DNA from: CAXMQZ01 sp963719055
GTDB taxonomy: Bacteria; Acidobacteriota; Thermoanaerobaculia; Multivoradales; JAHEKO01
Direction: 5' to 3'
NCBI GenBank assembly: GCA_963719055.1
Contig: CAVRAU010000014.1
Span: 62,001 to 126,000, forward strand
Length of the DNA stretch: 64,000 bases
A program made the translations under genes and the position numbers. The notes under the pieces are model-generated. The model made no database searches. It saw only the letters and a program-made list of their open reading frames with translations, and was not told where the DNA came from. Positions within the stretch are counted from its first letter, which is position 1. Every line of letters begins with the position of its first letter. This document shows, piece after piece, positions 1-9,173 of this stretch.

Positions 1-1
1 C

Positions 2-85
2 CGCTTTGCCGTGACCTTGAAGAACATCGGTACGTTTCTGGATCTCAGCGGCGGCACGCGGACCGGGTTCAACCCCGGTTTCTGA
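2..85 (+). CDS. C-terminal end of a probable outer-membrane beta-barrel protein (partial)
   Basis: An open frame enters from the left edge and stops at TGA 83-85, giving a 27-residue tail that ends in Asn-Pro-Gly-Phe. A terminal Phe preceded by alternating hydrophobic and polar residues is typical of the last strand of outer-membrane barrels recognised by BamA. Too little is present to name a family, and the assignment rests only on the C-terminal signature. The next gene starts 59 bases downstream. Confidence 0.4.
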   Translation, partial: RFAVTLKNIGTFLDLSGGTRTGFNPGF

Positions 86-144
86 GACAATGAGGGTTTC
101 CTAGCCTGGCTCTTCTGGGCTCGTTCGAAAGCAGGAGAAGATCT

Positions 145-1128
145 ATGCGAGTACTCATCACCGGAATCACCGGCTTCGCCGGCTCCCATCTCGCCGAGTA
201 TCTATTGGCCGAGGTGCCGGATGTGGAGATCTACGGCACCAAGAGGTGGCGCAGTCGGATGGAGAATATCGATCATCTGCAAGACAAGATCGAGTTGGTC
301 GAGTGCGATCTGAAGGACGCCAACGCGGTGCGTCAGGCTTTGGCCGATATTCGACCCGAACGGATCTTCCACCTGGCGGCCCAGAGCTTCGTACCCGCCA
401 GTTGGCGAGCACCCTCGGAAACGCTCGACAACAACATCATCTCGCAGACCAATATCTTCGAGGCCATGCGGTCCTTGGACCTCGATGCTCGCATTCAGAT
501 CGCCGGATCCAGCGAAGAGTATGGACTCGTCCATCCCGACGAGGTGCCGATTACGGAGTCCAATCCCTTGCGACCCTTGTCGCCCTACGCGGTCTCCAAG
601 GTCGCTCAGGATCTTCTGGCCTATCAGTACTTTCGCAGCTACGGACTGGCGGCGGTGCGAACGCGCGGTTTCAATCACACCGGGCCCCGGCGCGGCGATG
701 TCTTCGTGACCTCGAACTTTGCCAAGCAGATCGCTTCGATTGAGGCCGGTCTGCACCGACCGGTCATCCGGGTCGGCAATCTCAGCGCCCAGCGCGATTT
801 CACAGATGTTCGGGATATTGTTCGGGCCTATTGGTTGGCGCTGGAGAAGGGGAAACCGGGAGAGGTCTACAACCTGGCGAGCGGCAAGGCGGTGACGATT
901 CGCGAGCTTCTGGACATGCTCCTCGAGCTCAGCGACGCCGAGGTCGAGGTGGAGGTGGATCCCGAGCGCTTGCGGCCATCCGACGTTGAGATTCTCCTCG
1001 GCGATTGCTCGAAGTTTCATGCGGATACCGGTTGGGAGCCCCAGATCCCGCTGTCGCAGACCATCGCCGATCTGTTGGACTACTGGCGCCAGCGCCTCGG
1101 CCGCATCGCCAGCCCGGTCTCGTCCTGA
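145..1128 (+). CDS. NAD-dependent sugar epimerase/dehydratase (GDP-mannose 4,6-dehydratase-like)
   Basis: A 327-residue extended short-chain dehydrogenase/reductase. The N-terminal Rossmann motif GITGFAG (residues 7-13) binds NAD(P), and SSEEYG (about 122-127) with YAVSK (about 149-153) supplies the Ser-Tyr-Lys catalytic set. The segment around FNHTGPRRG and the length fit the GDP-mannose 4,6-dehydratase / GDP-6-deoxy-mannose reductase branch, so the likely role is making a deoxy-sugar nucleotide in the cytoplasm for surface polysaccharide. AGGAG at 133-137 supports the ATG at 145. A second enzyme of the same superfamily follows after 5 bases, suggesting a dehydratase-reductase pair. Exact substrate specificity cannot be read from sequence. 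Confidence 0.85.
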   Translation: MRVLITGITGFAGSHLAEYLLAEVPDVEIYGTKRWRSRMENIDHLQDKIELVECDLKDANAVRQALADIRPERIFHLAAQSFVPASWRAPSETLDNNIISQTNIFEAMRSLDLDARIQIAGSSEEYGLVHPDEVPITESNPLRPLSPYAVSKVAQDLLAYQYFRSYGLAAVRTRGFNHTGPRRGDVFVTSNFAKQIASIEAGLHRPVIRVGNLSAQRDFTDVRDIVRAYWLALEKGKPGEVYNLASGKAVTIRELLDMLLELSDAEVEVEVDPERLRPSDVEILLGDCSKFHADTGWEPQIPLSQTIADLLDYWRQRLGRIASPVSS

Positions 1129-1133
1129 TCGGC

Positions 1134-2071
1134 ATGCGCGTTCTCATCACCGGAGTGTCGGGCTTTGTCGGGTTTCGACTCGCCCGTCACCTGGCGGCCC
1201 AGGGCCACGAGGTGGCGGGAACCTATCTCCGCGACCGGCCCGATTTGGCAGGGGTGGAGCTTTTCGATCTGGATCTGCTCGATGAGACTCTGCTGGCGGA
1301 AACCGTGGATACAGTCGAGCCGCAAGTTGTCGTCCATCTTGCCGGACTCAGTCACGTGGGGGAATCCTGGTCTCGCCCGGCGGACTACTTCAGAGTCAAT
1401 GTGTTGGGATCGGAGAACCTGGTGCGGGCAGCAGCAGGAGCCCGCCTCATAGCGGCCTCCAGCGCGGAGGTCTACGGCACCGTGCCGGAGTCTGATCAGC
1501 CCATTTCCGAGTCTCGCTCTGTGGCTCCGGAGAGCCCCTATGCCTTGACCAAGGCGGCCATGGAAAGGCTGGTCCTCGCGGAGGGCGGGCTCGTGGTGCG
1601 CTCTTTCAATATCGTCGGGCCGGGGCAGGCGCAGAACTTCGCTCTACCGGCGTTTACTCGGCAGTTGGTAGCTATGAGCACGCGGTGAACAAGATCCGGT
1701 CCTGAAGGTCGGCAATCTCACCGCGCGGCGGGACTTCGTCCATGTAGATGATGCCGTGGGTGCCTTCGAGTTGTTGTTGCGGGTGGGCGAACCGGCGTCG
1801 TGTTACAACCTGGGCAGCGGCGCGGCCTTGCAGCATTGGTGAGGTCCTCGACCGTCTTATCCGGGTGTCGGGGGTTGCCACCGAGATCGAAGAGGACCCC
1901 GCGAGGTATCGACCGGTCGACCTGCCCCTCCTGCAGGCGGACAATGGCAAGCTCGTCGACCTCGGCTGGTCGTTGAGAAGAGATCTGGATACCGCTCTGG
2001 GCGACCTGTGGCAGGCTACTCTTGCGCTGGCAGCGGGCGAGCCGGGGATTCACGTCTCGACGCCTGTCTGA
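1134..2071 (+). CDS. NAD-dependent epimerase/reductase (frame broken twice)
   Basis: Second SDR enzyme, starting ATG 1134 with the Rossmann motif GVSGFVG; SSAEVYG and YALTK supply the catalytic Ser-Tyr-Lys. It is probably the reductase or epimerase partner of the upstream gene. The reading frame shifts by +1 near 1665-1688 and again near 1831. Conserved text continues in the next frame each time (VGNLTARRDFVHVDD, then IGEVLDRL through LGWS), as expected for single inserted bases rather than decay. The stop at 2069-2071 is followed within 2 bases by the next start. About 311 residues if repaired, which is normal for the family. Confidence 0.75.
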
Positions 2072-2073
2072 TC

Positions 2074-3441
2074 GTGCGGGAGAATCCCGAGACCCTGCTG
2101 GGACACGATCGACGGGCTGCAGAGCTCACGCGCCAACTCATCCACATCGTCACGGGCGCCTGGGCCTATCTTCTGCGCTGGCTGACACCCGGCCCGTTGA
2201 TGCTTCTAGCTCTAGCGGCTACGGCCTTCAACCTGTGGCTACTGCCTAGAGTCGGCGGTCGCTGGCTGTGGCGAGACCACGAGGTAGCGGCCGGCCGAGC
2301 TGTGGGAGTCGTCCTCTATCCGCTCACGGTCTTCCTGCTGCTCGGGGTGTTCTACCGTCGGCCCGAGGTCGCGGCCGCTGGCTGGGGACTGCTGGCGTTC
2401 GCCGATGGGGCGGCAACCGTGGTGGGCAAGCGGTGGGGGGTGAGAGGCCTACCTTGGAACGCCGGCAAGAGTTGGGTCGGGTTCTTCGCCTACGCCGCAG
2501 CTGGATGGATAGCCGTGTTCTCTCTGATCTCGTGGATCGTCCCGGGTCGATACGAGATCGGCTTCCTGGTATGGGTGGCCGCTGCCGTGGCGGTACTGGG
2601 GGCCTTTCTCGAGTCGGCGCCGCAGAAGCTCGATGACAACCTGGGCGTGCCTCTGGTGGCCTCTCTCTTCTTGTGGTGCTGTCTCCTGACGGTCGATGGA
2701 GGGCGGAGTCCCCTCGATCCCTCCTTCCTGCAGGGGGCGGTGATGGGCTTGGCGGTCAACATCGCTCTCGTCGGTGTGGCGTATCGGTTGCGGACTCTGG
2801 ATAAGAGTGGAGCTGTTGTCGCCTGTCTACTCGGGACCCTGGTCGTTGCCTTTTTGTCCTGGCAGGGATACTCCATTCTGCTGGTGTTCTTTGCGCTGGG
2901 TTCGGTGTCTACCAAGATCGGGTATGCGGCCAAGGCTCGAAGAGGAGTGGCGCAGGGAAGAGGTGGCCGCAGGCGAGCCGCGAATGCCCTGGCCAATGGC
3001 GGTGTGGCGACGGCTTGCGCGGTGTTTGCCGGATTGACTCCATTTCCGTCAGTCTTCCTCCTGGCATTCGCTTGCGCTCTCGGTGCGGCGGCGGCGGATA
3101 CGGTCGAGAGCGAGATCGGCCAGATATGGGGACACCCGACGGTCCTCATCACCAGTTTCCGAGCCGTGGAACCTGGGACCAACGGGGGTATCTCTGTTGT
3201 CGGCACCGTCGCGGGTCTGGCAGCGGCCCTGTCGACTGTCGGTGCCGGTTGGCTGGTGGGTCTCTATTCCTCCACGATCGTTTTGCCCTTGAGCGTGCTG
3301 GCGTTGACGGCGACCCTGGTGGAGAGCCTTGTCGGGGCCACGCTCGAAAGGGCAGGCTGGCTGGACAATGACGGCGTGAATCTGGTCAACACGCTCCTGG
3401 CGGCACTACTGGGCGCCGGCTGGGGTTGGATCATGGGATGA
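2074..3441 (+). CDS. Phytol/dolichol kinase-like domain fused to DUF92 (phytyl-phosphate kinase-like) membrane protein
   Basis: A polytopic membrane protein of about 455 residues with two domains. The first (about residues 10-205) begins with ELTRQLIHIVTG, matching the E-R-K/Q-x-x-H signature of the phytol/dolichol kinase (VTE5-like, CDP-alcohol kinase) family. The second (about 213-455) is DUF92, the family of plant VTE6 phytyl-phosphate kinase, with typical DTVESEIGQ and GTNGGISVVGT motifs. The known plant pair successively phosphorylates phytol to phytyl diphosphate, so the fusion may salvage a prenyl alcohol; the substrate here is unknown. I chose GTG 2074 because it directly follows the upstream stop and keeps the HI motif N-terminal. 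ATGA overlap with the next gene indicates coupling. Confidence 0.75.
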   Translation: MRENPETLLGHDRRAAELTRQLIHIVTGAWAYLLRWLTPGPLMLLALAATAFNLWLLPRVGGRWLWRDHEVAAGRAVGVVLYPLTVFLLLGVFYRRPEVAAAGWGLLAFADGAATVVGKRWGVRGLPWNAGKSWVGFFAYAAAGWIAVFSLISWIVPGRYEIGFLVWVAAAVAVLGAFLESAPQKLDDNLGVPLVASLFLWCCLLTVDGGRSPLDPSFLQGAVMGLAVNIALVGVAYRLRTLDKSGAVVACLLGTLVVAFLSWQGYSILLVFFALGSVSTKIGYAAKARRGVAQGRGGRRRAANALANGGVATACAVFAGLTPFPSVFLLAFACALGAAAADTVESEIGQIWGHPTVLITSFRAVEPGTNGGISVVGTVAGLAAALSTVGAGWLVGLYSSTIVLPLSVLALTATLVESLVGATLERAGWLDNDGVNLVNTLLAALLGAGWGWIMG

Positions 3442-3953
3442 TAGAGACGATGACCGAGGTGCAAAGACTCCCCGAGGACAGAGGCCTGGTATCCAGTGGT
3501 CTCTTGAGCTTCTACGACCGGCTGCGGGAGCGGTTGACGAATAGCGCGCAGTCGCGAGCCGGCAAGACGGGGCGGGCGGTCTCCGAGGTCCTGCTGTTGG
3601 CGCCCGATCTGTTCATCCTGCTGGCCCGTCTGTCTCTGGACTCGCAGGTTCCTGCCGGCGCCCGACGCTTTATCGTCGGGGCGACGGTCTATTTTCTGGC
3701 ACCAGTGGACCTCCTACCGGAGGCGTTCGTGGGACCGGCCGGGTATCTCGAGGACGTGGTTCTGGCGGCGGCGCTGTTGAGCGTCGCCTTGGGCCCCGAT
3801 CTGGAGCCGATGGCCGAGCGCTACTGGAACGGCTCCAGACGCCTGCGGGCGGTGTTGCGGGATGTGGCGGACGTGGCCTACAGCGTCTTGGGCGAGAACC
3901 TGTATTCGAGACTGCAGCGTCTTCTGGCCCGCAGAGGTGTCAAGCTAGGTTGA
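3438..3953 (+). CDS. DUF1232 (YkvA-like) membrane-associated protein
   Basis: A protein of about 171 residues starting at ATG 3438, which overlaps the preceding stop by 4 bases. Its centre (about residues 75-110) carries the DUF1232 hallmark: a hydrophobic hairpin with YFLAPVDLLPE, in the family usually written Y-x-x-x-P-x-D-x-x-P/D. Function of DUF1232 is unknown. The tail overlaps the convergent HD-hydrolase gene by 14 bases, so there is no room for an intrinsic terminator between them. Confidence 0.7.
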   Translation: MIETMTEVQRLPEDRGLVSSGLLSFYDRLRERLTNSAQSRAGKTGRAVSEVLLLAPDLFILLARLSLDSQVPAGARRFIVGATVYFLAPVDLLPEAFVGPAGYLEDVVLAAALLSVALGPDLEPMAERYWNGSRRLRAVLRDVADVAYSVLGENLYSRLQRLLARRGVKLG

Positions 3954-4509
3954 GATCCGAGGCGTCTCGTCTCGCCTTCAGTTCCTCATAGAGCTGTCGC
4001 ACCAGATCGAACCCGCCATCGAAGAAGTTGTCGGGATTGTCCCAGAATCGAGTCATTCCTGTCGCCCCCCAACTCTCATAGACCGCAACCTTGATCATCA
4101 ATTGCAGCTTGTCGCAGGCCTTGACCAGGCGGGCTTCGCGGCTGTGGCCTGCCTGGTATTCCGTCAAGAGTTTGTGGGTCTTCTCAGGCAACGGCGCCAG
4201 GATCTCCGTCATGGCAGCGGACTCGGCCTGCTGTTTGGCTCCGGGGGGAAAGTACCGAGAAGCCGTGCGGGCAAGATCACCCAGCCGCAGCTCCGCCAGA
4301 TCGTGAACCATGGCGAGATCGAGAGCCCGGGCGCGGTCCACGTCGGGAAGGTGGTCGGCCAGGACCCAAACCAGAAACAGCACATGCCAGCTGTGTTCGG
4401 TGACGCTCTCAGGGTTGTCGACACCGCGGATCAGATAGCCGAATCGTGGAACCCGGTCGAGCGCTTGGGTCTCGAGAAGCAGATCGAGAAGCGTGTCGTT
4501 GGATCGCAT
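3940..4509 (-). CDS. HD-domain hydrolase (YfbR/HDDC2-like 5'-deoxynucleotidase family)
   Basis: A 189-residue soluble protein of the HD superfamily. It shows the metal-binding series H (in TEHSWHV, about residue 37-40), HD (in VHDLAE, about 68-72) and a distal D (KACDKLQL, about 128-132). This arrangement and length match the HDDC2/YfbR group of nucleotidases. It is the last gene of a minus-strand operon after tryptophan dioxygenase and the kynureninase-like enzyme, only 4 bases from the latter. A link to that pathway is positional only; the substrate is most likely a 5'-nucleotide. Confidence 0.78.
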   Translation of the reverse strand: MRSNDTLLDLLLETQALDRVPRFGYLIRGVDNPESVTEHSWHVLFLVWVLADHLPDVDRARALDLAMVHDLAELRLGDLARTASRYFPPGAKQQAESAAMTEILAPLPEKTHKLLTEYQAGHSREARLVKACDKLQLMIKVAVYESWGATGMTRFWDNPDNFFDGGFDLVRQLYEELKARRDASDLNLA

Positions 4510-4513
4510 CCGG

Positions 4514-5725
4514 CTAGATCTTTTCGACCACCTGGCCGAGGATTCCCATGGCCTCTTCGAGCTGGTGATCCGAGAGGTAGGGCGCCGGACCGAAGCGGAC
4601 GATCTCGGCGCGCTGGTCGGTGTACACTCCTTCTTTCTTCAGGCCCTGTCCTATCGCCTCTGCGTGCGGAGATCGCAGAGACAGGAATCCCCCGAGCTTG
4701 GGAAGAGGTACCTGACGATCACGATCGATGATCTTCGGATCCAGATCGAGCTCATCGAAGGCGCGGCGGAGTCGGCCGATCTGGTGCTGACTGACTTGTC
4801 GCAGCAGCGGCACATCGAGGTCATGCTCCTGGAAGAACGCGAAAACCTCAGCGGCGCGGTAGTGACTGACCGGGTCGTATGTGGCACCGGCGAAGCGCTC
4901 GTGACCAGGATGGTATTGCACCCCGGAAGGATCGCGATCCTGAGAGAGCCCACCGAACTCCGCGAACCAACCCGTGGCGACCGGTCGCAGCCGACAATCC
5001 GCAGGAAAACGCAGAAAACCGTTGCCCTCGCCCAACTGGCAATACTTGTAGCCCGCGCCAACGACAAAGGCGTCTTCGAGCCCGGCGTCGGCGAGAGACA
5101 TCGGCACGACGTTCAGCTGATGGTAGGCGTCGAGGACCAGTGCCGCGCCGTGCCGGCGACAAGCCTCGGCGGCGTAGGTCAGGCCGCCGGCTATCTGGGC
5201 ACTGTTGAAGAATACCGTCGAAGTCAGCACCGCGGCGGTCCTCTCGTCAGTGGCGGCAGCGAGGCGTTCTCCTACGTCGTCGGCCGGATGAGCCTCGACG
5301 CGAACCACTTCGACACCTTCCTCTTCCAACCGGGTCAGGAGGCGACTGAGGGAGTAGAACTCCGAGTCCGTCGTGACCAGACGGGGTCGCTGGCGAAGAG
5401 GCAGCGACGACAGCAAGCGGACCAGCAACTCGAAGGTGTTGGCGGCGAGGGAGTAGTAGCCCGAGGGGTCTCCCAGGAGCCGTCGATAGCCTTCGCGGAC
5501 GTGATCGGCCGCGGCAAAAGCCCTTTCCCATTTGTCGTCAACCCATTCCGACGCATCGTTCCATGCACGTAGCTGGCCTTCGAAGGCGCAGTCGGGCCAG
5601 GCCTGGTGGGAGTGGCCTGTCAGCAAGAGGCGTTCGCTGACTCGAAACCGGCTGTAGTGAGCCGCCAGTCGGTTGGGGTGAGCGCTCAGGTCCTGGAGAG
5701 AAAACGACACGGGACTAGAGCTCAC
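4514..5725 (-). CDS. kynU: Kynureninase-like PLP-dependent class V enzyme
   Basis: A 403-residue fold-type I PLP enzyme. The aspartate of VLDAYHQ (residue about 224) would contact the pyridine nitrogen, and the lysine in GAGYKYCQLG is the expected Schiff-base residue. Kynureninase cleaves L-kynurenine to anthranilate and alanine, and adjacency to tryptophan 2,3-dioxygenase supports that role. GTG at 5725-5723 is the likely start: it overlaps the upstream TGA (GTGA). An upstream in-frame extension runs into the dioxygenase and is not plausible. The sequence is somewhat divergent around the PLP site, so a related lyase or aminotransferase is possible. Confidence 0.75.
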   Translation of the reverse strand: MSSSPVSFSLQDLSAHPNRLAAHYSRFRVSERLLLTGHSHQAWPDCAFEGQLRAWNDASEWVDDKWERAFAAADHVREGYRRLLGDPSGYYSLAANTFELLVRLLSSLPLRQRPRLVTTDSEFYSLSRLLTRLEEEGVEVVRVEAHPADDVGERLAAATDERTAAVLTSTVFFNSAQIAGGLTYAAEACRRHGAALVLDAYHQLNVVPMSLADAGLEDAFVVGAGYKYCQLGEGNGFLRFPADCRLRPVATGWFAEFGGLSQDRDPSGVQYHPGHERFAGATYDPVSHYRAAEVFAFFQEHDLDVPLLRQVSQHQIGRLRRAFDELDLDPKIIDRDRQVPLPKLGGFLSLRSPHAEAIGQGLKKEGVYTDQRAEIVRFGPAPYLSDHQLEEAMGILGQVVEKI

Positions 5726-6524
5726 TCCGGATCGTCCAAAGATCGACGTAGAGTGGTTGGAACAGGGTCTCTCTTCAAGTAGTTGGCCCCCTCGGAACCA
5801 CCGGTTCCTGTCTTGGCGCCGATGGTGCGTTCCACCATCTTGACGTGTCGGTAGCGCCACTCCTGCATCCCTTCGTCCAGATCCACGAAACGCTCGCAGA
5901 CCATCGTGCAGCTGGGATCCCGGCGATAGATCTCGAGCAGGATGGCCTGCAGCTCGGGGGAGCTCTCGATGGGCTGGCTCACATCCCGCTCCAGCAAGGG
6001 CAGTGGGACGTCATAGCCATGGCTCGAGAGAAACCTCAACAAGGAGTCATAAAGGGTGGGTTGTTGGATCAGCTCCTGGAGCCTGCGGCCGCCGGGGCTT
6101 TCGGGAGGGTGATGTCGGGCCATCCTCAGGTTCTTGTGACCGAGGAGATACTCCACCTCGCGGAACTGCGCCGATTGAAAGCCGCTTGCCGATTCCAGGC
6201 GAGCGCGAAACGAGCTGAACTCCACGGGAGTCATGGTCTCCAGGACATCGACCTGGGCGACAAGAGTCTTGAGGATGGTCAGGATGCGTTTGAAGGTAGC
6301 CAGAGATCCCGGAATATCGTTGTTCTCGAGGGTCGCTTGGAGTCCGTCGCACCTCGTGCAGGACCTGCTTGAACCAGAGCTCGTAGACCTGGTGGATGAC
6401 GATAAAGAGCATCTCATCGTGTTCGGGTCCACGGAGAGAGTGGCTCTTGGAGGCTCAAGAGGTCGTCGATCTTCAGGTATCGGGCGTAGGTGAGTGGCTT
6501 GGGGCTGGGGCCGGCGGCAGACAT
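5722..6524 (-). CDS. kynA: Tryptophan 2,3-dioxygenase (frame broken twice)
   Basis: Heme enzyme that opens the indole ring of L-tryptophan to N-formylkynurenine. Diagnostic blocks are LTYARYLKIDDLL near the N-terminus, EHDEMLFIVIHQVYELWFKQ (heme/substrate region), the FREVEYLLGHKN stretch and the GTGGSEGANYLK loop near the C-terminus. The frame shifts near 6430 and near 6348. In both cases removing one base restores the family sequence (for example GAG GTC GAC GGA CTC, giving EVDGL), so this is most likely sequencing error. ATG at 6524-6522 leads a divergent arrangement with the SGNH gene. No formamidase gene is nearby. Confidence 0.85.
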
Positions 6525-6586
6525 GGGTCGATGGTAGAGGAAGCTCCATCGTCGGAGCAAGGGGTGTCTAGTAGGATTCGCTGACC

Positions 6587-7576
6587 ATGGGTAGTACGCG
6601 AAGTCTCCTTGCTTCCCTGCTCCTGCTCGGGGTCTCCCTGCTCTTGACCCTGGCGGGAATCGAGGCGCTACTTCGGGCCGGAGTTCTGGCACCGAAGGAG
6701 GTTCGACGCACCACCGTGAAGGAGCGCTCGAAGTCACGAATGAGTGATCCTGATTTCAGGGAGCCCGGCTTTCGGGTTGGGGACAAGCAGGGTGCGTACC
6801 GGATACTCGTGGTCGGTGATTCCTTTGCCTGGGGAGACGGGGTCTACCTCGAAGACGCTTTTCCGTCCCGGCTGGAGACTCGACTGAATAGAGTCTCACG
6901 AGGCGATCGTTTCGAAGTGATCAACTGGAGTCGACCGGGATGGAATACCGTCCGTCAGCTACGCAGTATCGAACCCGAGCTTGCCGAGCTGGATCCGGAT
7001 CTCCTGATCCTGGCCTTCGTCTTGAACGATCCCGAGCCCGTGCAGAGATCGCGCCTGGAGCAGATGCTCGCCCCGGCGGAGGGACGTCAGCCGGCCCCCG
7101 GACTGAGCTCTTGGCTGTTCGAGAACAGTCACTTCTACGCTCTGGTCTGGACGCGTCTGGAGAATTCCCGGACCCATCGCGCATTGAGCGCCTTCTACCA
7201 CAGGCTCTATGAAGGAGAACACTGGGAGGCTTGCCGCCGAGCTCTCAAGCGAATGCGGAATCTGACCCGGAACCGGGGCATCCCCATGGTCCTGGTTGTC
7301 TTTCCCGTCTTCGACAGCCCTATGGATTCGCGCTATCCCTACGCCGATCTCCATGCACAGATGAGAGAGCAAGGAGAAGTACTCAAGATCCCGGTTCTGG
7401 ATCTTTTCGAGGTCTTTGAAGGCATGGACACCAGGCGCCTCGCCGTGGTCCCCTTCACCGATGCCCATCCGAGCGAGATCGCCCACAGGGTGGCCGCTGA
7501 TGGCATCGTCGACTACCTCGTCCGTGGCAAACTCGTGCCACGCGTCAACTACCGGCCCAAGAGACCCCGGAAATAG
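6587..7576 (+). CDS. SGNH/GDSL-family hydrolase, membrane-anchored
   Basis: A 329-residue protein with an N-terminal hydrophobic segment (about residues 7-28), likely a signal anchor placing the domain in the periplasm. SGNH block I is GDSFAWGDG (about 77-85), with the nucleophile Ser in GDS. The C-terminal DAHPSE supplies the Asp and His of the triad. Such proteins include polysaccharide O-acetyl esterases and lipases; the substrate is not identifiable. It lies divergent from kynA with 62 bases between the starts, and its end overlaps the convergent LysE gene by about 30 bases. Confidence 0.7.
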   Translation: MGSTRSLLASLLLLGVSLLLTLAGIEALLRAGVLAPKEVRRTTVKERSKSRMSDPDFREPGFRVGDKQGAYRILVVGDSFAWGDGVYLEDAFPSRLETRLNRVSRGDRFEVINWSRPGWNTVRQLRSIEPELAELDPDLLILAFVLNDPEPVQRSRLEQMLAPAEGRQPAPGLSSWLFENSHFYALVWTRLENSRTHRALSAFYHRLYEGEHWEACRRALKRMRNLTRNRGIPMVLVVFPVFDSPMDSRYPYADLHAQMREQGEVLKIPVLDLFEVFEGMDTRRLAVVPFTDAHPSEIAHRVAADGIVDYLVRGKLVPRVNYRPKRPRK

Positions 7577-8169
7577 CCTGCAAGACGAGCCAGAGGCCCA
7601 TTCCTGTCAGCAGCACGCCGCAACCCATCAGCAGGCCGCGATACCACCGATCCGTCAGGGCGTGCCGGCCGCGAGCCACCAGCCAGGCGATAGCGATCTT
7701 GCTTCCCACGATCGCCATGTAGAAGACGACGACGAAGGCTATCGCGGTGACGGGATCTCGGCGCCAGCCGCGAACCAACATGGGTCCCTGAACGGTGGTC
7801 CAGAAGATCCAGGGATGGGGATTGAGGAGATTGACCACGGCACCCCGCCAGAGATCCAGGGCGCTCCCGCGATCTTCTTGTTCAGGTTGGCGATCCTGGA
7901 TGGGGGATCGCAGAGTTCCAACCCCCAGATAGATCACCACGCAGCCGCCGAGGGCGCCAATCCAGACCAGCCACGAGGATGGCAGACCCCTGCAATACGA
8001 GAATCGCAAGCACGATGATGGGCGCGTCGGTCAAGACCGGAGCCAGGGCCACTCGGAGACCGGCGCCGAAGCCCCTCGCCAGGGTCGAAGAGACCACCAG
8101 GGTCAGCAGGGGGCCCGGGCTGACTCCTGCGGCCAGCCCCAACCCCAGCCCGATCAGCACCAGTTCCAT
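7545..8169 (-). CDS. LysE/RhtB-family amino-acid exporter (one frame break)
   Basis: A six-helix inner-membrane exporter of about 207 residues. The N-terminal GLAAGVSPGPLLTLV carries the family motif G-x-x-x-G-P-G/L, and the C-terminal half has NLLNPHPWIFW, the second signature (N-P). The frame shifts near 7983: LQG must continue as LPSSWLVWIGALGG in the next frame, which one fewer T restores. It sits just downstream of the coxD end in the opposite half of the minus-strand block and may be read through from it. Confidence 0.75.
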
Positions 8170-8193
8170 GAGGCCAGGCTAGCCGTCGTGAGG

Positions 8194-8493
8194 TCAGCCG
8201 ACCTGAGGGTGGATCCAACCCCTGGTGAAGTAGTCCGCCAGGGTGAGAGCGATCAGAAACGCCAACCAGACGAATCCCGAGACCACCACCAGTTTGGTGA
8301 AGGGGGAGCTGTGGCGAACGTGCATGAAATAGAGCACGACCAGACTGGCTTTGGTGATGGCGATGCCCAGGGCAGCAATGTCATTGAACGGGCCGAGATC
8401 CTGAAATGCCACCAGGATCGTGATGGCCGTCAGAACCATGAGAGCCAGGAAGATCGCGATGTAGACCTTGGGAGATGTAATGTGCTCGGACAT
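8194..8493 (-). CDS. coxD: Cytochrome c oxidase subunit IV (prokaryotic type), caa3 oxidase
   Basis: A 99-residue protein with three predicted transmembrane helices and the small-subunit signature ITKASLVVLYFMHVRHSS, in which a Lys precedes the conserved YFMH. It is the last gene of the ACIII-caa3 operon, directly after subunit III. The family stabilises the CuB site of aa3 oxidases. ATG 8493-8491 with GGA sequences just upstream supports the start. Confidence 0.85.
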   Translation of the reverse strand: MSEHITSPKVYIAIFLALMVLTAITILVAFQDLGPFNDIAALGIAITKASLVVLYFMHVRHSSPFTKLVVVSGFVWLAFLIALTLADYFTRGWIHPQVG

Positions 8494-8506
8494 GAATCGG
8501 TCCTTC

Positions 8507-9173
8507 CTAGACCTGGATGTTGCGACCCAGCAGATAGAGCAGTGGGAACAGAAAGATCCAGACGATATCCACGAAGTGCCAGTAGAGCCCGATACCCTCG
8601 ACTAAGATTGTGGTTCCGGGCCGAGAATCGGCCCTTCCAGGCCAGGACGGCGACGACCAAGAGGATTCCCATACCGATGACCATGTGGAGAGCGTGAAGC
8701 CCCGTCAGAGCGAAATACAGGTTGAAGAACATCTCCACATGCGGCGCATCGGGACCGGGCCACTGGAAGTTCGGGCCGGGGAAGAGATGGTGCTCGAATT
8801 TGGCGCTGTATTCGACGTACTTGATCCCCAAGAAGACCGTGCCGAGGACGATGGTGGCCAGAATCCACGCCACGATCGACTTGCGGCGCTCGGTCTGGGC
8901 GGCCCACACGGCCATGGCCATGGTCAAGCTGCTGCCGATCAAGACGGCCGTATTGATCGCCCCCAACGTGATGTCCAGCTCATGGCTGCCCAGAGCAAAG
9001 GCGTAGGGGTGTGCCAGGCGGTACACCACGTAGGCCGTGAAGACACCGCCGAAGAACATGACCTCGGTGGCCAGGAAGACCCACATACCGAGGAACGAGG
9101 CGTCTCGCTGTTGCTCGTAGCTGTCGAAGTGGTGCTGTAGGCCCCAGGCTCGACTGTTCTGCGGGTCAGGCAA
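8507..9173 (-). CDS. coxC: Cytochrome c oxidase subunit III (one frame break), caa3 oxidase
   Basis: A protein of about 221 residues. It has FLGMWVFLATEVMFFGG, five or more helices, a conserved Glu region KYVEYSAKFEHHLFPG, and the C-terminal motif GLYWHFVDIVWIFLFPLLYLL. The last segment lies in a different frame from the rest, with the break near 8601-8604 just before VEGIGLYWHF. One inserted base explains it. The most likely start is TTG 9173-9171, inside the end of coxA, which gives an 8-base overlap and translational coupling; no ATG is suitably placed. Subunit III protects the oxidase from turnover inactivation and may hold the O2-entry path. Confidence 0.85.

Noticed and set aside
1134..2071. 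Epimerase 2 and other frame-broken genes called as pseudogenes
   Set aside because: Breaks are single-base, family text continues uninterrupted across them, and the same pattern hits many essential respiratory genes; sequencing error is simpler.
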